Shown here in pieces: positions 1 through 11,127 of a stretch of DNA of 37,617 bases. The stretch's first letter is position 1; every line of letters begins with the position of its first letter. Source of the DNA: Psychrobacter sp. JCM 18903 (GTDB lineage Bacteria; Pseudomonadota; Gammaproteobacteria; Pseudomonadales; Moraxellaceae); contig NZ_BAWJ01000022.1 of NCBI RefSeq assembly GCF_000586475.1, positions 1 to 37,617 on the forward strand, read 5' to 3'. A program made the position numbers and the translations under genes. A model generated the notes under the pieces. It worked only from the letters and a program-made list of their open reading frames with translations. It was not told the origin of the DNA and searched no databases.

Positions 1-56
1 CGACCAGTATCAGCGACAATGGTGGTCATGGTACGAAGCTGTTGTAATGCGCTCAT
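1..56 (-). CDS. tal: Transaldolase, N-terminal fragment (cut by window edge)
   Basis: Only the first 18 codons are visible. They read MSALQQLRTMTTIVADTG, which matches the conserved transaldolase N-terminus (LRQYTTVVADTGD in E. coli TalB). Transaldolase is a cytosolic Schiff-base enzyme of the non-oxidative pentose phosphate pathway; the catalytic lysine lies outside the window. An AAGGA ribosome binding site precedes the ATG at a good distance on the minus strand. The gene is transcribed away from pheA, so the region to its right is a divergent intergenic region. The assignment rests on a short match only. Confidence 0.72.
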   Translation of the reverse strand, partial: MSALQQLRTMTTIVADTG

Positions 57-575
57 CAGATATCCTTTTGATCAAAAACAGATTGTGTTCAGTTACGTGG
101 TAATTTTCTACTTTATAGTGCTATTTGCTATCAGTTTTAGACTGTAACATAGTTTTGAGTGGATGTTCCTTCATAGTTTTGCCGTGCATCGCTGCCATAT
201 TGCCTCTGTTTGCCAATATTGACGAATTTACGCGCATTTACACATGGGCACTGTCGATAGTTTTTGTTATAGTAGAGCGGGTCAGCGATCTGGCTGCTAC
301 ATTTGCATGCTGGTGTGTGTGACTAACATACGGCAATAGTAGACGATAGCGCTCGCCGTGCAGGGTGCTTTTGAGAGGCTGCCTGCTATTTAGTGTGATT
401 CCTATCGAATATCATTGCTAGTATGCTTGACACCTTTGACCGTCATTGAGTGCTGATTCAATAATGAAATGATTGGTTGTCGATAATTAGAAATACTTGA
501 AGCCTTCAAAGTTAAAAAAGCAGTACCTAACTAGTAAAAAACTCAGTAATAATTTTAGAAAAAGGATAGGCGGTA
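57..575. other. Divergent intergenic region between tal and pheA
   Basis: About 520 bases without a convincing gene. It should hold the promoters of both flanking genes. A short open frame at 125-322 has no ribosome binding site and no recognisable protein, so I do not call it. An imperfect palindrome (CTTGAAGCCTTCAAAG) lies near 496-511. It is not followed by a T-run, and I see no phenylalanine-rich leader peptide, so there is no evidence for classical pheA attenuation. Confidence 0.5.
436..465 (+). promoter_or_regulatory. Candidate sigma70 promoter for pheA
   Basis: TTGACC (436-441) and AATAAT (460-465) each match the -35 and -10 consensus at five of six positions, with an 18-bp spacer. 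It would give a leader of roughly 100 bases before the pheA ATG. This is a pattern match only. Confidence 0.35.
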
Positions 576-1757
576 ATGAGTGAGCAGTCATCAGAGCAAA
601 ACATGGATAAGCTAAATCAAGCCATCGCAGGGGCTAACGATACTGCAACTGAAAAAGCATTTTTGGACGATATTCGCCAAAGTATTGATACAGTAGACTG
701 CGAAATCCAGACATTGATTAATAACCGTGCCAAGTTGGCTCAGCAAGTGGCCGCAGTAAAGAAACAACACATTGTCAATAACCCGACTGCCGACAATAGC
801 AATCCTATTTTTTATCGCCCTGAGCGTGAAGCGCAAGTGCTAAAAGCGGTGATGGAACGCAACACAGGTCCGATCGCTGATGACAAAATGGCGCGGTTGT
901 TCCGTGAAATTATGTCGGTCTGCCTTGACTTAGAAGCACCGCAGCGCATTGCTTTCTTGGGACCAGTAGGTACTTTTACTCATGCTGCTGCGCTCAAGCA
1001 TTTCGGTAAAGCCGCTGATACCGTACCAATGACCACCATCACTGATGTATTCCGTGAAGTTGAAGCAGGCACAGCGATGTATGGTGTGGTGCCAGTCGAA
1101 AACTCGTCTGAGGGTGTGGTTAACCATACGTTAGATGGATTTTTGTCTTCTACCTTAAAGATAATTGGAGAAGTTGAGCTGCCGATTCATCAGAATTTCT
1201 TGGTCGCTGAACATACCAAACTTGATGGTTTAAGCCGTATTTACTCGCATCAGCAGTCACTAGCGCAGTGTCGTCATTGGCTCGATGTCAATTACCCGAA
1301 TGTCGAGCGCGTGGCGGTATCGAGCAACGGCGAAGCGGCCCGCCGCTTGAAAAACGAATGGCATTCAGCGGCAATCGCAGGTGATGTGGCTGCTGCTGAA
1401 TATGGCTTGCATAAGCTATATTCAAATATCGAAGACAACCCGAGCAATACCACGCGATTCCTTATCATCGGTCACGAAGCGATTGCGCCATCAGGTCAGG
1501 ATAAAACGTCTATCGTCGTATCAGCACATGACAAAGCGGGTGCATTGATCGAGATTTTGAAGCCTTTGTCTTATCATGGCGTGTCGATGACCAGTATCGA
1601 AACCCGTCCTGAGCGTCCGAATAAGTGGGCATACGTGTTTTTCATCGATATGAATGGTCATATTGACGAGCCAAACGTCAGCGCTGCTATCGCTGATATC
1701 CGTCCGTTGGTAAAAGATGTGCGTGTTCTAGGTTCTTATCCAAAAGCAGTGCTATAG
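576..1757 (+). CDS. pheA: Bifunctional chorismate mutase / prephenate dehydratase (P-protein)
   Basis: Cytosolic enzyme converting chorismate to prephenate and then to phenylpyruvate, the committed branch to phenylalanine. The 393 residues show three domains in order. The AroQ-type chorismate mutase helix bundle is at about 29-122 (IDTVDCEIQTLINNRAKLA, then FYRPERE). The prephenate dehydratase domain is at about 124-303, starting IAFLGPVGTFTHAAA and carrying the catalytic TRF motif in NTTRFLII. The C-terminal ACT domain is at about 312-385 with GALIEILKPL and ETRP, the site expected to bind phenylalanine for feedback control. The ATG has an AAGGATAGG-like ribosome binding site. About 28 residues precede the mutase core, slightly longer than usual. 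It is intact and heads the pheA-hisC-tyrA/aroA block. Confidence 0.96.
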   Translation: MSEQSSEQNMDKLNQAIAGANDTATEKAFLDDIRQSIDTVDCEIQTLINNRAKLAQQVAAVKKQHIVNNPTADNSNPIFYRPEREAQVLKAVMERNTGPIADDKMARLFREIMSVCLDLEAPQRIAFLGPVGTFTHAAALKHFGKAADTVPMTTITDVFREVEAGTAMYGVVPVENSSEGVVNHTLDGFLSSTLKIIGEVELPIHQNFLVAEHTKLDGLSRIYSHQQSLAQCRHWLDVNYPNVERVAVSSNGEAARRLKNEWHSAAIAGDVAAAEYGLHKLYSNIEDNPSNTTRFLIIGHEAIAPSGQDKTSIVVSAHDKAGALIEILKPLSYHGVSMTSIETRPERPNKWAYVFFIDMNGHIDEPNVSAAIADIRPLVKDVRVLGSYPKAVL

Positions 1758-1920
1758 TCCCTCTACTGTAAAAGAGTCATGGCGTTTACCTTGCGTGAAG
1801 CATCACATAATCATCTGCACTCGGTTGCCTTGGTTACCCTTGACTCGCTCTGAAATTGAACCAACGATATAACGCCGAATGGCTCACATCACTTGCCAAA
1901 ATCATATCTAAGGATAAATC

Positions 1921-3062
1921 ATGCCGTCATCTCATTCAGTAGAGTCAAATTTATCACCGCTTGTACCTGCCTACGATAGTATTTTAGAGCTAGTGCCTTA
2001 TCAAACGGGCAAGCCGATTGAAGAGTTGACGCGTGAGTATGGCGTCTCAGATGTGGTAAAACTTGCCAGTAATGAAAACCCAAGAGGCTGCTCACCGCAC
2101 GTCACGCTAGCGATTACTGAGCAATTGGGTCAGTTGGCACGTTATCCTGATGGCAACGGTTACTATCTAAAACAAGCGCTGGCTGACTTCAATGATGTCA
2201 GTGTGGAGCAGATTACTTTGGGTAATGGCTCTGACGATTTGCTTGATATTTTAGCGCGTAGTTTTGCTGGTGCTGACGATGCTATCGTTTACAGTCAATA
2301 TGCCTTTATCGTTTATCCGATGTTGGCTAAAATACAAGGGGCGACAGGTATAGAAGTGCCTGCCCATCGCTTTGGGCATGATTTAAAAGCGATGAGTCAA
2401 GCGGTTCAAGACAACCCCAATACTAAAATAGTCTTTATCGCCAATCCTAATAATCCAACTGGCACACAGCTTGAACCTCAAGAGTTACGAGCATTTATGG
2501 CTAGTATACCAAGCTCGGTATTGGTGGTATTAGATGAGGCGTATATTGAATATAGCCTGAGAGTAATAATCGGGCGTTGTTAGATGAATTTGATAATGTC
2601 GTTATCGTGCGCACTTTTTCCAAAGCTTATGGACTGGCGGGTTTACGTGTCGGTTATGCGCTTAGCTCAGTGGCTGTCGCGGACTTACTCAACCGAATCC
2701 GTCAACCATTTAACGTGAGTAGAGTGGCTTTAGCGGCGGCGGCGGCGGCACTTGCTGACTCAGACTTTATTGAAAAAACTCGTCTGATGAATGATGAGCA
2801 AATGCGCTGGTTAGAAAAGCAGTTTGACGCATTAGGGTTGGGTTTCATTAAGTCACATGCTAACTTTATTATGGTGGAAATAGCCGTTGAGATGGAAGAC
2901 ATCACCGCTGCTTCTATTCATCAAGCATTGCTAGAGCAGGGTGTTATCGTCCGTCCATTAGAGGGCTATGGCTTACCTCATTGGCTGCGTATCACAGTAG
3001 GGGTAGCAGAAGAAAATATGCGCCTGATTGATACACTGCGCTCAATCTTGACTGATAATTGA
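1921..3062 (+). CDS. hisC: Histidinol-phosphate aminotransferase (frameshifted in this sequence)
   Basis: PLP-dependent class I/II aminotransferase; HisC makes L-histidinol phosphate, and some members also transaminate aromatic 2-oxo acids. The setting between pheA and tyrA-aroA favours such a dual role, which is inference. Seen: KLASNENPRGCSP near the N-terminus, NPNNPTGT, VLDEAYIEY, then the PLP-lysine region TFSKAYGLAGLRVGYAL. The reading frame breaks after codon 212. The bases AGCCTGAGAG near 2557 become AGC CCT GAG with one added C, which joins the halves into a full-length protein of about 381 residues. This is one of many single-base deletions in the window and is probably a sequence error. 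The ATG at 1921 has a clear AAGGA ribosome binding site. Confidence 0.9.
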
Positions 3063-3120
3063 TCAGAAGTATGTTAGGTCGTTTTGGATAAGTAAATAAT
3101 TTATTAATCATTTTCATGAC

Positions 3121-5599
<2,479 letters not shown>

Positions 5600-5758
5600 T
5601 ACCACAAACTATATTAACTTGCTGAATAGTGTTATTGGCTTTTGCAACACTGAGCTTTAAAGTACTGAATTGTAAAATGCTGGCTACAGCATTCAATAAA
5701 GTCTAAAAAGTTGCTCATTAGCCTTGATGTAAATGTTGTTTTTAAAGTTGTTATCGTT

Positions 5759-5803
5759 AGCAATGTGTTGATGCCTATATTGGCATGAGCGCATTGCTTT
5801 TTA
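5759..5803 (+). terminator. Rho-independent terminator after tyrA-aroA
   Basis: The arms AGCAATG-(5 nt)-ATGCC and GGCAT-(5 nt)-CATTGCT pair around the loop TATATT, with a symmetric internal mismatch region, and are followed by a run of T. This is the only strong terminator signal in the roughly 300 bases between aroA and rarD. I see no gene in that gap. Confidence 0.7.
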
Positions 5804-5906
5804 ACTTGTATCCTATCTGTAGTGACCCTGCGCTTTTGCCATTGAATTGATATAGAAATTAATATGGGGCAAGAGTGCGCTTTGCTCTAAAAAGTTGTAC
5901 TGTACT

Positions 5907-6869
5907 ATGACCACCCAAAACGTCATCAAAAAACCAGTTACGCCCATTAAGACAACCAGACGTGGCATCATCACCGCACTCATTGCCTTTTTTATCTGGG
6001 GTGGGTTTCCATTATATTTTAAACAATTGGCCGCCTACGATGCGACCGAGATTATCGGTCACCGTATTATTTGGACGTTTGCTTGCTTGCTTATCGTGTT
6101 GGTAGTCACCAAGCGCTGGCAGTGGATCGATACCTTAAAGAAAAACCCGAGATGGATCGCGTTCTCATTTATATCGGGTTTGATTATTGCCACCAACTGG
6201 CTCACTTATGTATGGGCCGTCAATCACGACCGCATTCTCGAAGCCAGTTTGGGTTATTTTATCGGACCATTGGTGGGCGTTGCACTATCGATGATTTTAT
6301 TCAAAGAGCGCTTACGTACGCTGCAATGGGTTGCCATCGGTTTCGCCTTATTATCCGTGGTCATTCAAGTAGTTATGATTGGTAGCTTGCCATGGATATC
6401 ACTGATTTTAGCCTTTAGTTTTAGTACTTATGGCACCATTCAACGGCAGACGCCTTTGACGGCTGTCGATGCCATGTTTGTCGAAACAACGATGTTGGTG
6501 CCGATTTGCTTATGGTGGTTCTGGCAATCAGATGTGGTCAGTAGTCAATTGAGTTTTTGGTTTAGTCCCAATATTTGGCTACTAATGATCGCAGGGCCGA
6601 TTACCTTGATACCGCTATTATTGTTTAATAAATCTACCAAGCTCGTTGCTTATAGCATTTTAAGTTTTATGAATTATCTGACGCCGACCTTTATCTTCTT
6701 CTTAGCGGTGTTCTATTATAACGAGCCATTTGATTTACAGCGTCTTGCAGTGTTTGGTCTGATTTGGTTTGGTCTGTTATTATTTAGCATTGACTTATGG
6801 CGTCATCGACCTAGTAAAGCGCTAAAAGCCGCGCGTTTGCGTGAAGAGGCGTTGCAGAAAACCAATTAA
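5907..6869 (+). CDS. rarD: RarD-family EamA/DMT transporter
   Basis: Inner-membrane protein of the drug/metabolite transporter superfamily. The name RarD comes from a chloramphenicol-sensitivity annotation; the true substrate is not established. The 320 residues contain about ten hydrophobic segments in the usual DMT arrangement. They start with GIITALIAFFIWGGFPLYFK and include the conserved RIIWTF and GPLVGVALSMILFKERL. The segment ending ITLIPLLLFNKSTKL is also typical of RarD. I chose ATG 5907 (MTTQNV) over an in-frame TTG 12 bases upstream, although neither has a strong ribosome binding site. It lies 50 bases ahead of folB on the same strand. The gene is intact. Confidence 0.9.
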   Translation: MTTQNVIKKPVTPIKTTRRGIITALIAFFIWGGFPLYFKQLAAYDATEIIGHRIIWTFACLLIVLVVTKRWQWIDTLKKNPRWIAFSFISGLIIATNWLTYVWAVNHDRILEASLGYFIGPLVGVALSMILFKERLRTLQWVAIGFALLSVVIQVVMIGSLPWISLILAFSFSTYGTIQRQTPLTAVDAMFVETTMLVPICLWWFWQSDVVSSQLSFWFSPNIWLLMIAGPITLIPLLLFNKSTKLVAYSILSFMNYLTPTFIFFLAVFYYNEPFDLQRLAVFGLIWFGLLLFSIDLWRHRPSKALKAARLREEALQKTN

Positions 6870-6919
6870 AAAACCTGAGTTCAAAATCTAATTAAAATTT
6901 AGCAAACAAGGATGAGAGC

Positions 6920-7330
6920 ATGTTTCATACCGAATCTGATGTAGTATTCGTTAAAGGCTTAACAGTAGAAGCAGTCATCGGTGTTTACGCGTGGGAGCGC
7001 GCAATCACGCAGCCGCTGCTGATTGATATAGCACTTGAAACAGATATCAGCCGTGCGGCTATCTCAGATGATGTCAATGATGCGCTGAATTATAAAGCGG
7101 TTTGCGATGATGTGAGCGCGTGGTGCCAAGCGATTAAAGCGCAGTTGCTAGAGCATTTAGCGGGGCAAATCGCTGATAAGTTGCTTGCAAAATATAGCTG
7201 TCATAAAATCACTTTAAGCATTGCTAAGCCCACTGCTATAAAGCAAGCCGATGCGGTTGGGGTTCAAATCACGCGTTATGCAACGGTCATCGAAGATAAG
7301 CCAGTTGTAAGCAAGGACGATGATGCATAA
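6920..7330 (+). CDS. folB: Dihydroneopterin aldolase
   Basis: Cytosolic folate-pathway enzyme converting 7,8-dihydroneopterin to 6-hydroxymethyl-7,8-dihydropterin and glycolaldehyde. The 136 residues match the whole family: DVVFVKGLTVEAVIGVYAWE at the N-terminus (VIGVY/WE motif), ALNYKAVCDDV in the middle and the late substrate-binding region SIAKPTAIKQADAVGVQI, where the family lysine is present. AAGGATGAG supplies the ribosome binding site. The last 11 bases overlap folK, indicating translational coupling and one operon for two consecutive steps. Confidence 0.94.
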   Translation: MFHTESDVVFVKGLTVEAVIGVYAWERAITQPLLIDIALETDISRAAISDDVNDALNYKAVCDDVSAWCQAIKAQLLEHLAGQIADKLLAKYSCHKITLSIAKPTAIKQADAVGVQITRYATVIEDKPVVSKDDDA

Positions 7331-7931
7331 TATGCATAAAAATTTGGCTGATTTGAGTCTTGAGACTCTAAAAAAGCAGACGCCTGAACAGTTGCAAACA
7401 CAATCTGTGACGGCAGTATTATTGGCTTTAGGTAGTAATTATCAAGCTAAACATTATCTGCCGCTTGTCCGAAAGGATCTAGCGGCGCTAGGGGAAATAC
7501 AGTTATCTACTGCGTTTGAAAATCCTGACTTTACATCGACCAAAGCGCAACCAAAGCCCGATTATACCAATCAGTGTGTCTATTTACGTTTAACAAAACC
7601 TGTAACACTGCAACAGTTACAGCAGGTTTTCAAAGATCTTGAAGGTGACTGTCATAGACAGCGTCTAACAGAAGCTCAGACGCCAATAAAAAAAGTTACG
7701 ATGGATATCGATATTCTATTGATAGAAAAGCTATTGATAGAAAAGCTATTAATAGAAGTTGTTTCTGATAAAAATAGCCTAAGCAGTAATAAGGAATTTG
7801 AAGAGTCTAATTGGATTGTAATGGCAGATCGTTACCCATTCAAAGCGCATGAAAGAGCAGGGGTAGAGGAGTTGATTAAAGGTCATTTTTTAAAAGGTCA
7901 CATGAAGCAGCCTAGATGCTATTCTAAATAA
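7320..7931 (+). CDS. folK: 2-amino-4-hydroxy-6-hydroxymethyldihydropteridine pyrophosphokinase (divergent)
   Basis: HPPK transfers pyrophosphate from ATP to 6-hydroxymethyldihydropterin, the step after FolB. Seen: VLLALGSNYQAKHYL near residue 32, the region QLQQVFKDLEGDCHRQR, the metal-binding MDIDILL, and a shortened RYPFKAHERAGVEEL in place of the usual PHPRLHER block. The 203-residue protein has about 30 extra N-terminal residues and a divergent C-terminus. A short tandem repeat (LLIEK) sits just after the DID motif, and an insertion-type inverted repeat lies 10 bases past the stop. The C-terminus may have been altered, but the catalytic motifs remain. Assignment is supported by overlap with folB. 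Confidence 0.85.
   Translation: MMHNMHKNLADLSLETLKKQTPEQLQTQSVTAVLLALGSNYQAKHYLPLVRKDLAALGEIQLSTAFENPDFTSTKAQPKPDYTNQCVYLRLTKPVTLQQLQQVFKDLEGDCHRQRLTEAQTPIKKVTMDIDILLIEKLLIEKLLIEVVSDKNSLSSNKEFEESNWIVMADRYPFKAHERAGVEELIKGHFLKGHMKQPRCYSK
7716..7760 (+). repeat. 15-bp tandem repeat inside folK
   Basis: CTATTGATAGAAAAG occurs perfectly twice (7716-7730, 7731-7745) and a third, degenerate copy follows (7746-7760). It encodes LLIEK-LLIEK-LLIEV in frame, directly after the catalytic DID motif. Confidence 0.85.
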
Positions 7932-7941
7932 GTAAAAGTTA

Positions 7942-7956
7942 TTGAGGACACGCCCT
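7942..7956. mobile_element. Solitary terminal inverted repeat of the MITE/IS family at 12581-12754
   Basis: TTGAGGACACGCCCTA at 7942-7957 is the reverse complement of the left end of the element at 12581 (TAGGGCGTGTCCTCAA). No partner end is visible nearby. It lies 10 bases downstream of the folK stop codon. It could be a remnant of an excised or deleted element. Confidence 0.6.
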
Positions 7957-7977
7957 AGTGTTTTGCTTAAAACCTCT

Positions 7978-8006
7978 CAAAATAAAAGCTGAGCAAAATG
8001 CCCAGC
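7978..8006 (-). terminator. Rho-independent terminator of the SDR gene
   Basis: On the minus strand GCTGGGCATTTTGCTCAGC folds into an 8-bp stem (one G-T pair) with a TTT loop and is followed by TTTTATTTT. It lies 34 bases past the SDR stop codon. Confidence 0.75.
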
Positions 8007-8039
8007 CTATATCACATTTAAAAATTTTAACTATTACGC

Positions 8040-8774
8040 CTACTGTGCGGTCAAACCACCATCAACGACAAACTCTGAACCCGTCGAGTAGCTTGAGTCA
8101 TCAGACGCTAAAAATAACACCATGCCGCTGACTTCTTCTGGCTGTGCCACACGTCTCATCGGAATAGTTTTGGCAAATGCTTCAACCGCATCTTTGGTAT
8201 CGCCTTGCATAATCATCGGTGTAGCAATAACGCCGGGGTGAATGGAGTTCACGCGAATGCCATGAGGGGCGCACTCTAATGCTGCCGCTTTGGTCATACC
8301 GCGTACCGCAAACTTAGAATCGGTATAGCCGATAGCGCCGCCAACCAAGCCATTAATTGATGAGATATTGATGATAGAACCTTGTTTGGCGGCTTTCATC
8401 GTTGGAATGACTGCTTTCATGCCTAAAAAGACCGACACCTGGTTAATCTCTAGAATCTTGCGATACGCTTCTACTGAGGTATCTAAAATAGATTTGTGCG
8501 TAGTGATACCTGCATTATTAACCAGTACATCAATTTTGCCAAATTTATCTTGGGTGGCTGTAACAACTTGCGTCCAATCTTCTTCACTAGTAACGTCATG
8601 CTTAATAAATAGAGCGCTATCGCCAAGCTCTTTTGCTAATGCGTTGCCTTTATCAGAGTTGATGTCGGTCAAGACGACTTTAGCGCCTTCTGCCATACAC
8701 AAACGCACATGAGTCTCGCCCATGCCTTGAGCGGCACCAGTAATAATGATAACTTTATCTTGTAAACGCGCCAT
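8040..8774 (-). CDS. Short-chain dehydrogenase/reductase (SDR) family oxidoreductase
   Basis: NAD(P)-dependent cytosolic oxidoreductase of the classical SDR family, 244 residues. Motifs in order: the cofactor glycine motif TGAAQGMG near residue 12; the acidic residue in VLTDI that suggests NAD preference; NNAG near 88; the catalytic Ser in NISSINGL and YTDSK (Tyr-x-x-x-Lys) near 152-156; and GSEFVVDGG at the C-terminus. The wording of the N-terminus (MARLQDKVIIITGA) resembles cyclopentanol/hydroxysteroid-type dehydrogenases, but the substrate cannot be read from sequence. I chose ATG 8774 because AGGAAAA precedes it; an in-frame extension upstream to 8864 looks non-coding. It is divergent from the DUF924 gene and has its own terminator. 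Confidence 0.88.
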   Translation of the reverse strand: MARLQDKVIIITGAAQGMGETHVRLCMAEGAKVVLTDINSDKGNALAKELGDSALFIKHDVTSEEDWTQVVTATQDKFGKIDVLVNNAGITTHKSILDTSVEAYRKILEINQVSVFLGMKAVIPTMKAAKQGSIINISSINGLVGGAIGYTDSKFAVRGMTKAAALECAPHGIRVNSIHPGVIATPMIMQGDTKDAVEAFAKTIPMRRVAQPEEVSGMVLFLASDDSSYSTGSEFVVDGGLTAQ

Positions 8775-8935
8775 GAGTTTTCCTATTTTTTTAGTTATGA
8801 ATAATGAAAGAGTATAGGACACAATCGCTAAATACTCCTTAGTGATTATGAAACCAAAAGTCAATACTTGATGTTTTTAAATGATAGCTTTGAATAATGC
8901 TTTTGGCTGACTGTTTTAAATAATGTAGTGAGGAA

Positions 8936-9481
8936 ATGATGTATAACGACATATTAAATTTCTGTTTTAAAGAGGCGGGTAGTGAGAAGTTTTTTGAGAA
9001 AGACATAGCGTTTGATCAATTATTAATAGAGCGATACAGCGATATACTTGAGCAAGCGAAGGCTGCAGAGTTTTATACATGGCGTAGTAGCATAAAGGGG
9101 CGTTTAGCAGAAATAATTATATTGGATCAATTTTCACGCAATATTTACCGTGATACGCCAGCAGCTTTTGCCCAAGATGCGATGAGTCTCGCGCTCGCGC
9201 AAGAAGCGGTTGCTGCCGGTGCATTAGAGGCGCTTGAAACGATGGATGAGCGTAAGTTTTTATTGATGCCTTATATGCACAGCGAATCAAAACTGATTCA
9301 TCAGCAGGCGGAACGGCTATTTAAGCAATATACCAATGCAGATACCGTGGATGCTGAGCTTAGACATAAAGTGATTATCGATCGTTTTGGTCGTTATCCG
9401 CATCGTAATGATATTTTGGGACGGGTTTCGAGTAGTGAAGAAATAGCGTTTTTGACGCAGCCTGACTCATCTTTTTTATAA
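8936..9481 (+). CDS. DUF924 family protein
   Basis: Conserved cytosolic family of unknown biochemical role with an all-helical, TPR-like fold. The 181 residues cover the full family, with the hallmark segments GRLAEIIILDQFSRNIYRDT, AFAQDAMSLALAQEA, FLLMPYMHSE and DRFGRYPHRNDILGR. The start is ATG 8936 or the adjacent ATG 8939; the AGGA site fits the second slightly better. The gene is divergent from the SDR and convergent with cysE, with a shared bidirectional terminator downstream. It is intact. No function is proposed. Confidence 0.88.
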   Translation: MMYNDILNFCFKEAGSEKFFEKDIAFDQLLIERYSDILEQAKAAEFYTWRSSIKGRLAEIIILDQFSRNIYRDTPAAFAQDAMSLALAQEAVAAGALEALETMDERKFLLMPYMHSESKLIHQQAERLFKQYTNADTVDAELRHKVIIDRFGRYPHRNDILGRVSSSEEIAFLTQPDSSFL

Positions 9482-9538
9482 ATATTGTCTGTTAAATAGC
9501 TAGTCAGTAAAGCATTGTTTATCAATTGATTAAAATGT

Positions 9539-9565
9539 AAAAAGAAGCCATTTGGCCTCTTTTTT
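9539..9565. terminator. Bidirectional rho-independent terminator between DUF924 gene and cysE
   Basis: AAAAAGAAGCC pairs with GGCCTCTTTTT around the loop ATTT with one internal mismatch. It has A-rich and T-rich flanks, so it can serve both convergent genes. Confidence 0.75.
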
Positions 9566-9591
9566 ATTCAGTATCGACGACAGCTAGAAGA

Positions 9592-10531
9592 TTACTTCTG
9601 CTCAGTGTCTATCTCATCCATATCAGCACGACCAATCACATCGATATCCTCTAAGCAAAGTTTGTCATATTCTTTTTTACAAAAGTCAGGATCGATTTTG
9701 CACATCGCTGCTTGTAATTGATCTAAGCGATTTTCTGATTGCTGAATGTGTTCGAGCATTTTAGCAAAGGCTTCGGCGACAGGGTCTTGTGACATAGGTC
9801 GATGCCATAAGCCCGAAACGCGTTTTCGCGTGCTAAATGATTGGTGGCTTTTTCATCTATTGATTTTTTATCTACTGCCTTTTTATCTATGCCATTATCT
9901 GTAGAAGCAGCTTGCGCTACTTTTTCTTGCTGCTTGGCATCATCGACTTTTTTGACAATTGGATTGCCCTTTTCATCATGATGGTCTGATATCATCCGAG
10001 CTGCGCTGCCGACCATAGTCGCACCTGCTGGTACTGCCTTTACTACGACGGCATTTGAGCCAATTTTGGCGCCTTTACCGACAGTAAATGGTCCCAATAC
10101 TTTAGCACCAGCACCAACGATAACCCCATCTTCCAAAGTAGGGTGGCGCTTGCCATTATTCCAAGAGACGCCGCCAAGCGTGACCCCGTGATAAAGCGTC
10201 ACATCATTGCCAATCTCTGCCGTTTCGCCAATCACGATACCCATACCATGATCAATAAAAATCGTCGACCGATTTTGGCAGCAGGGTGTATCTCAATACC
10301 TGTGATGATGCGTGAGCCATAAGAAATTACTCGCGCCGCCAGTTTTTGTTCATGATTCCAAAGATAATGGGCACCGCGATGTAGGACGAGCGCGTGGATG
10401 CCAGGATAAGTCAAGATGACTTCCAGACTATTACGCGCAGCAGGATCACGGTTAAATACCGCATCGATATCTTCTGTTAGGTCTTTTTTGATGCGTGAAA
10501 GTGATTTGAATAAGGCAGTTGGCAATGACAT
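9592..10531 (-). CDS. cysE: Serine O-acetyltransferase, EpsH type (two frameshifts)
   Basis: Transfers acetyl from acetyl-CoA to L-serine, the first step of cysteine synthesis. A helical N-terminus (about 1-75) precedes a left-handed beta-helix of hexapeptide repeats with IHPAAKIG, the catalytic His in [15 protein letters not shown], and [13 protein letters not shown]. Two single-base deletions split it. The T-run near 10257-10261 has five T where six restore RRFFIDHG. GACCTATG near 9797 needs one C to give [14 protein letters not shown]. The second repair matters: the 67 residues starting MSQDP look like a separate small gene but match the DPV...helical tail usual in this CysE class. An unusually long Lys/Asp-rich linker sits before FRAYGID. 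The reconstructed length is about 313 residues. Confidence 0.88.
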
Positions 10532-10680
10532 AAATTGTCCTATCGTATTTTTGATTACAATCTATTTAGTTATAGCAGCTTTGCAGCACAAAATATAGCG
10601 ATGAGCGATAAATAAAAATAGACGGCTGATAGATAAAATGCCAGTCATTGACAATTTATCTACAGGCAATTATTTATGAT

Positions 10681-11127
10681 TTAGCTATCACTGACAACAT
10701 ATTTTAGCAGATCAACAACTTGCTCTGGCGTTTGCGCCCAAGCCATTGCCGCCGCATCGACTTCTTTTAGCGGATGGATAATATCTTCAGCATGAAGGGT
10801 AATATACGGCTTGCCTAAAGCCGCGCAGTAGCCGGCATCGAAGGCAGCGTTCCACTGCTTATATTTATCACCAAAACGAATGATAGCAATATCGCACTTT
10901 TGAATCATGTTTTTGGTGCGAATCGCATTCACCTTTGATGACTGATGGTCGCGCCAGAACCCATTATCTTCTTTACCGAGTACGTCACCAGCGGCGTCAC
11001 TGGCTTCATGTTCAGTCACTGCGGAGGTAAAGGTAATATCTAAACCTTTGTCTTTCGCGCCTTGCATGATTTTTTGTCGCCAGTCAGTGTGTATTTCTCC
11101 AGACAAATAAACGTTCCAATTCATCAT
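10681..11127 (-). CDS. ytoQ: YtoQ family protein
   Basis: Small conserved protein of unknown function, about 148 residues, intact. It shows the family pattern WNVYLSGEIHTDWRQKI at the N-terminus, then FTSAVTEHEASD, FGDKYKQWNAAFDAGY and the late GKPYITLHAEDIIHPLKE. The fold is expected to resemble nucleoside 2-deoxyribosyltransferase-like proteins, judging from the GEI and the FGxKYKQWN-type region, but no catalytic activity is established. ATG 11127 was chosen because AAGGAA lies just upstream; a second ATG follows at 11124. It is on the minus strand between trmJ and cysE with gaps over 100 bases, so it may be transcribed separately. Confidence 0.88.
   Translation of the reverse strand: MMNWNVYLSGEIHTDWRQKIMQGAKDKGLDITFTSAVTEHEASDAAGDVLGKEDNGFWRDHQSSKVNAIRTKNMIQKCDIAIIRFGDKYKQWNAAFDAGYCAALGKPYITLHAEDIIHPLKEVDAAAMAWAQTPEQVVDLLKYVVSDS

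Noticed and set aside
125..322. Open frame of 65 codons with hydrophobic residues
   Set aside because: No ATG with ribosome binding site, no recognisable family, and it lies in the divergent promoter region between tal and pheA.
2731..2749. Short GGC trinucleotide run in hisC
   Set aside because: It encodes an Ala-rich helix typical of HisC at this position; not clearly a variable repeat.
2577..3062. Separate short aminotransferase gene
   Set aside because: It is the second half of hisC; one added base joins it to the first half with conserved residues on both sides.
8775..8864. N-terminal extension of the SDR protein
   Set aside because: The internal ATG 8774 has a good AGGA site and matches the family start; the extension looks non-coding.
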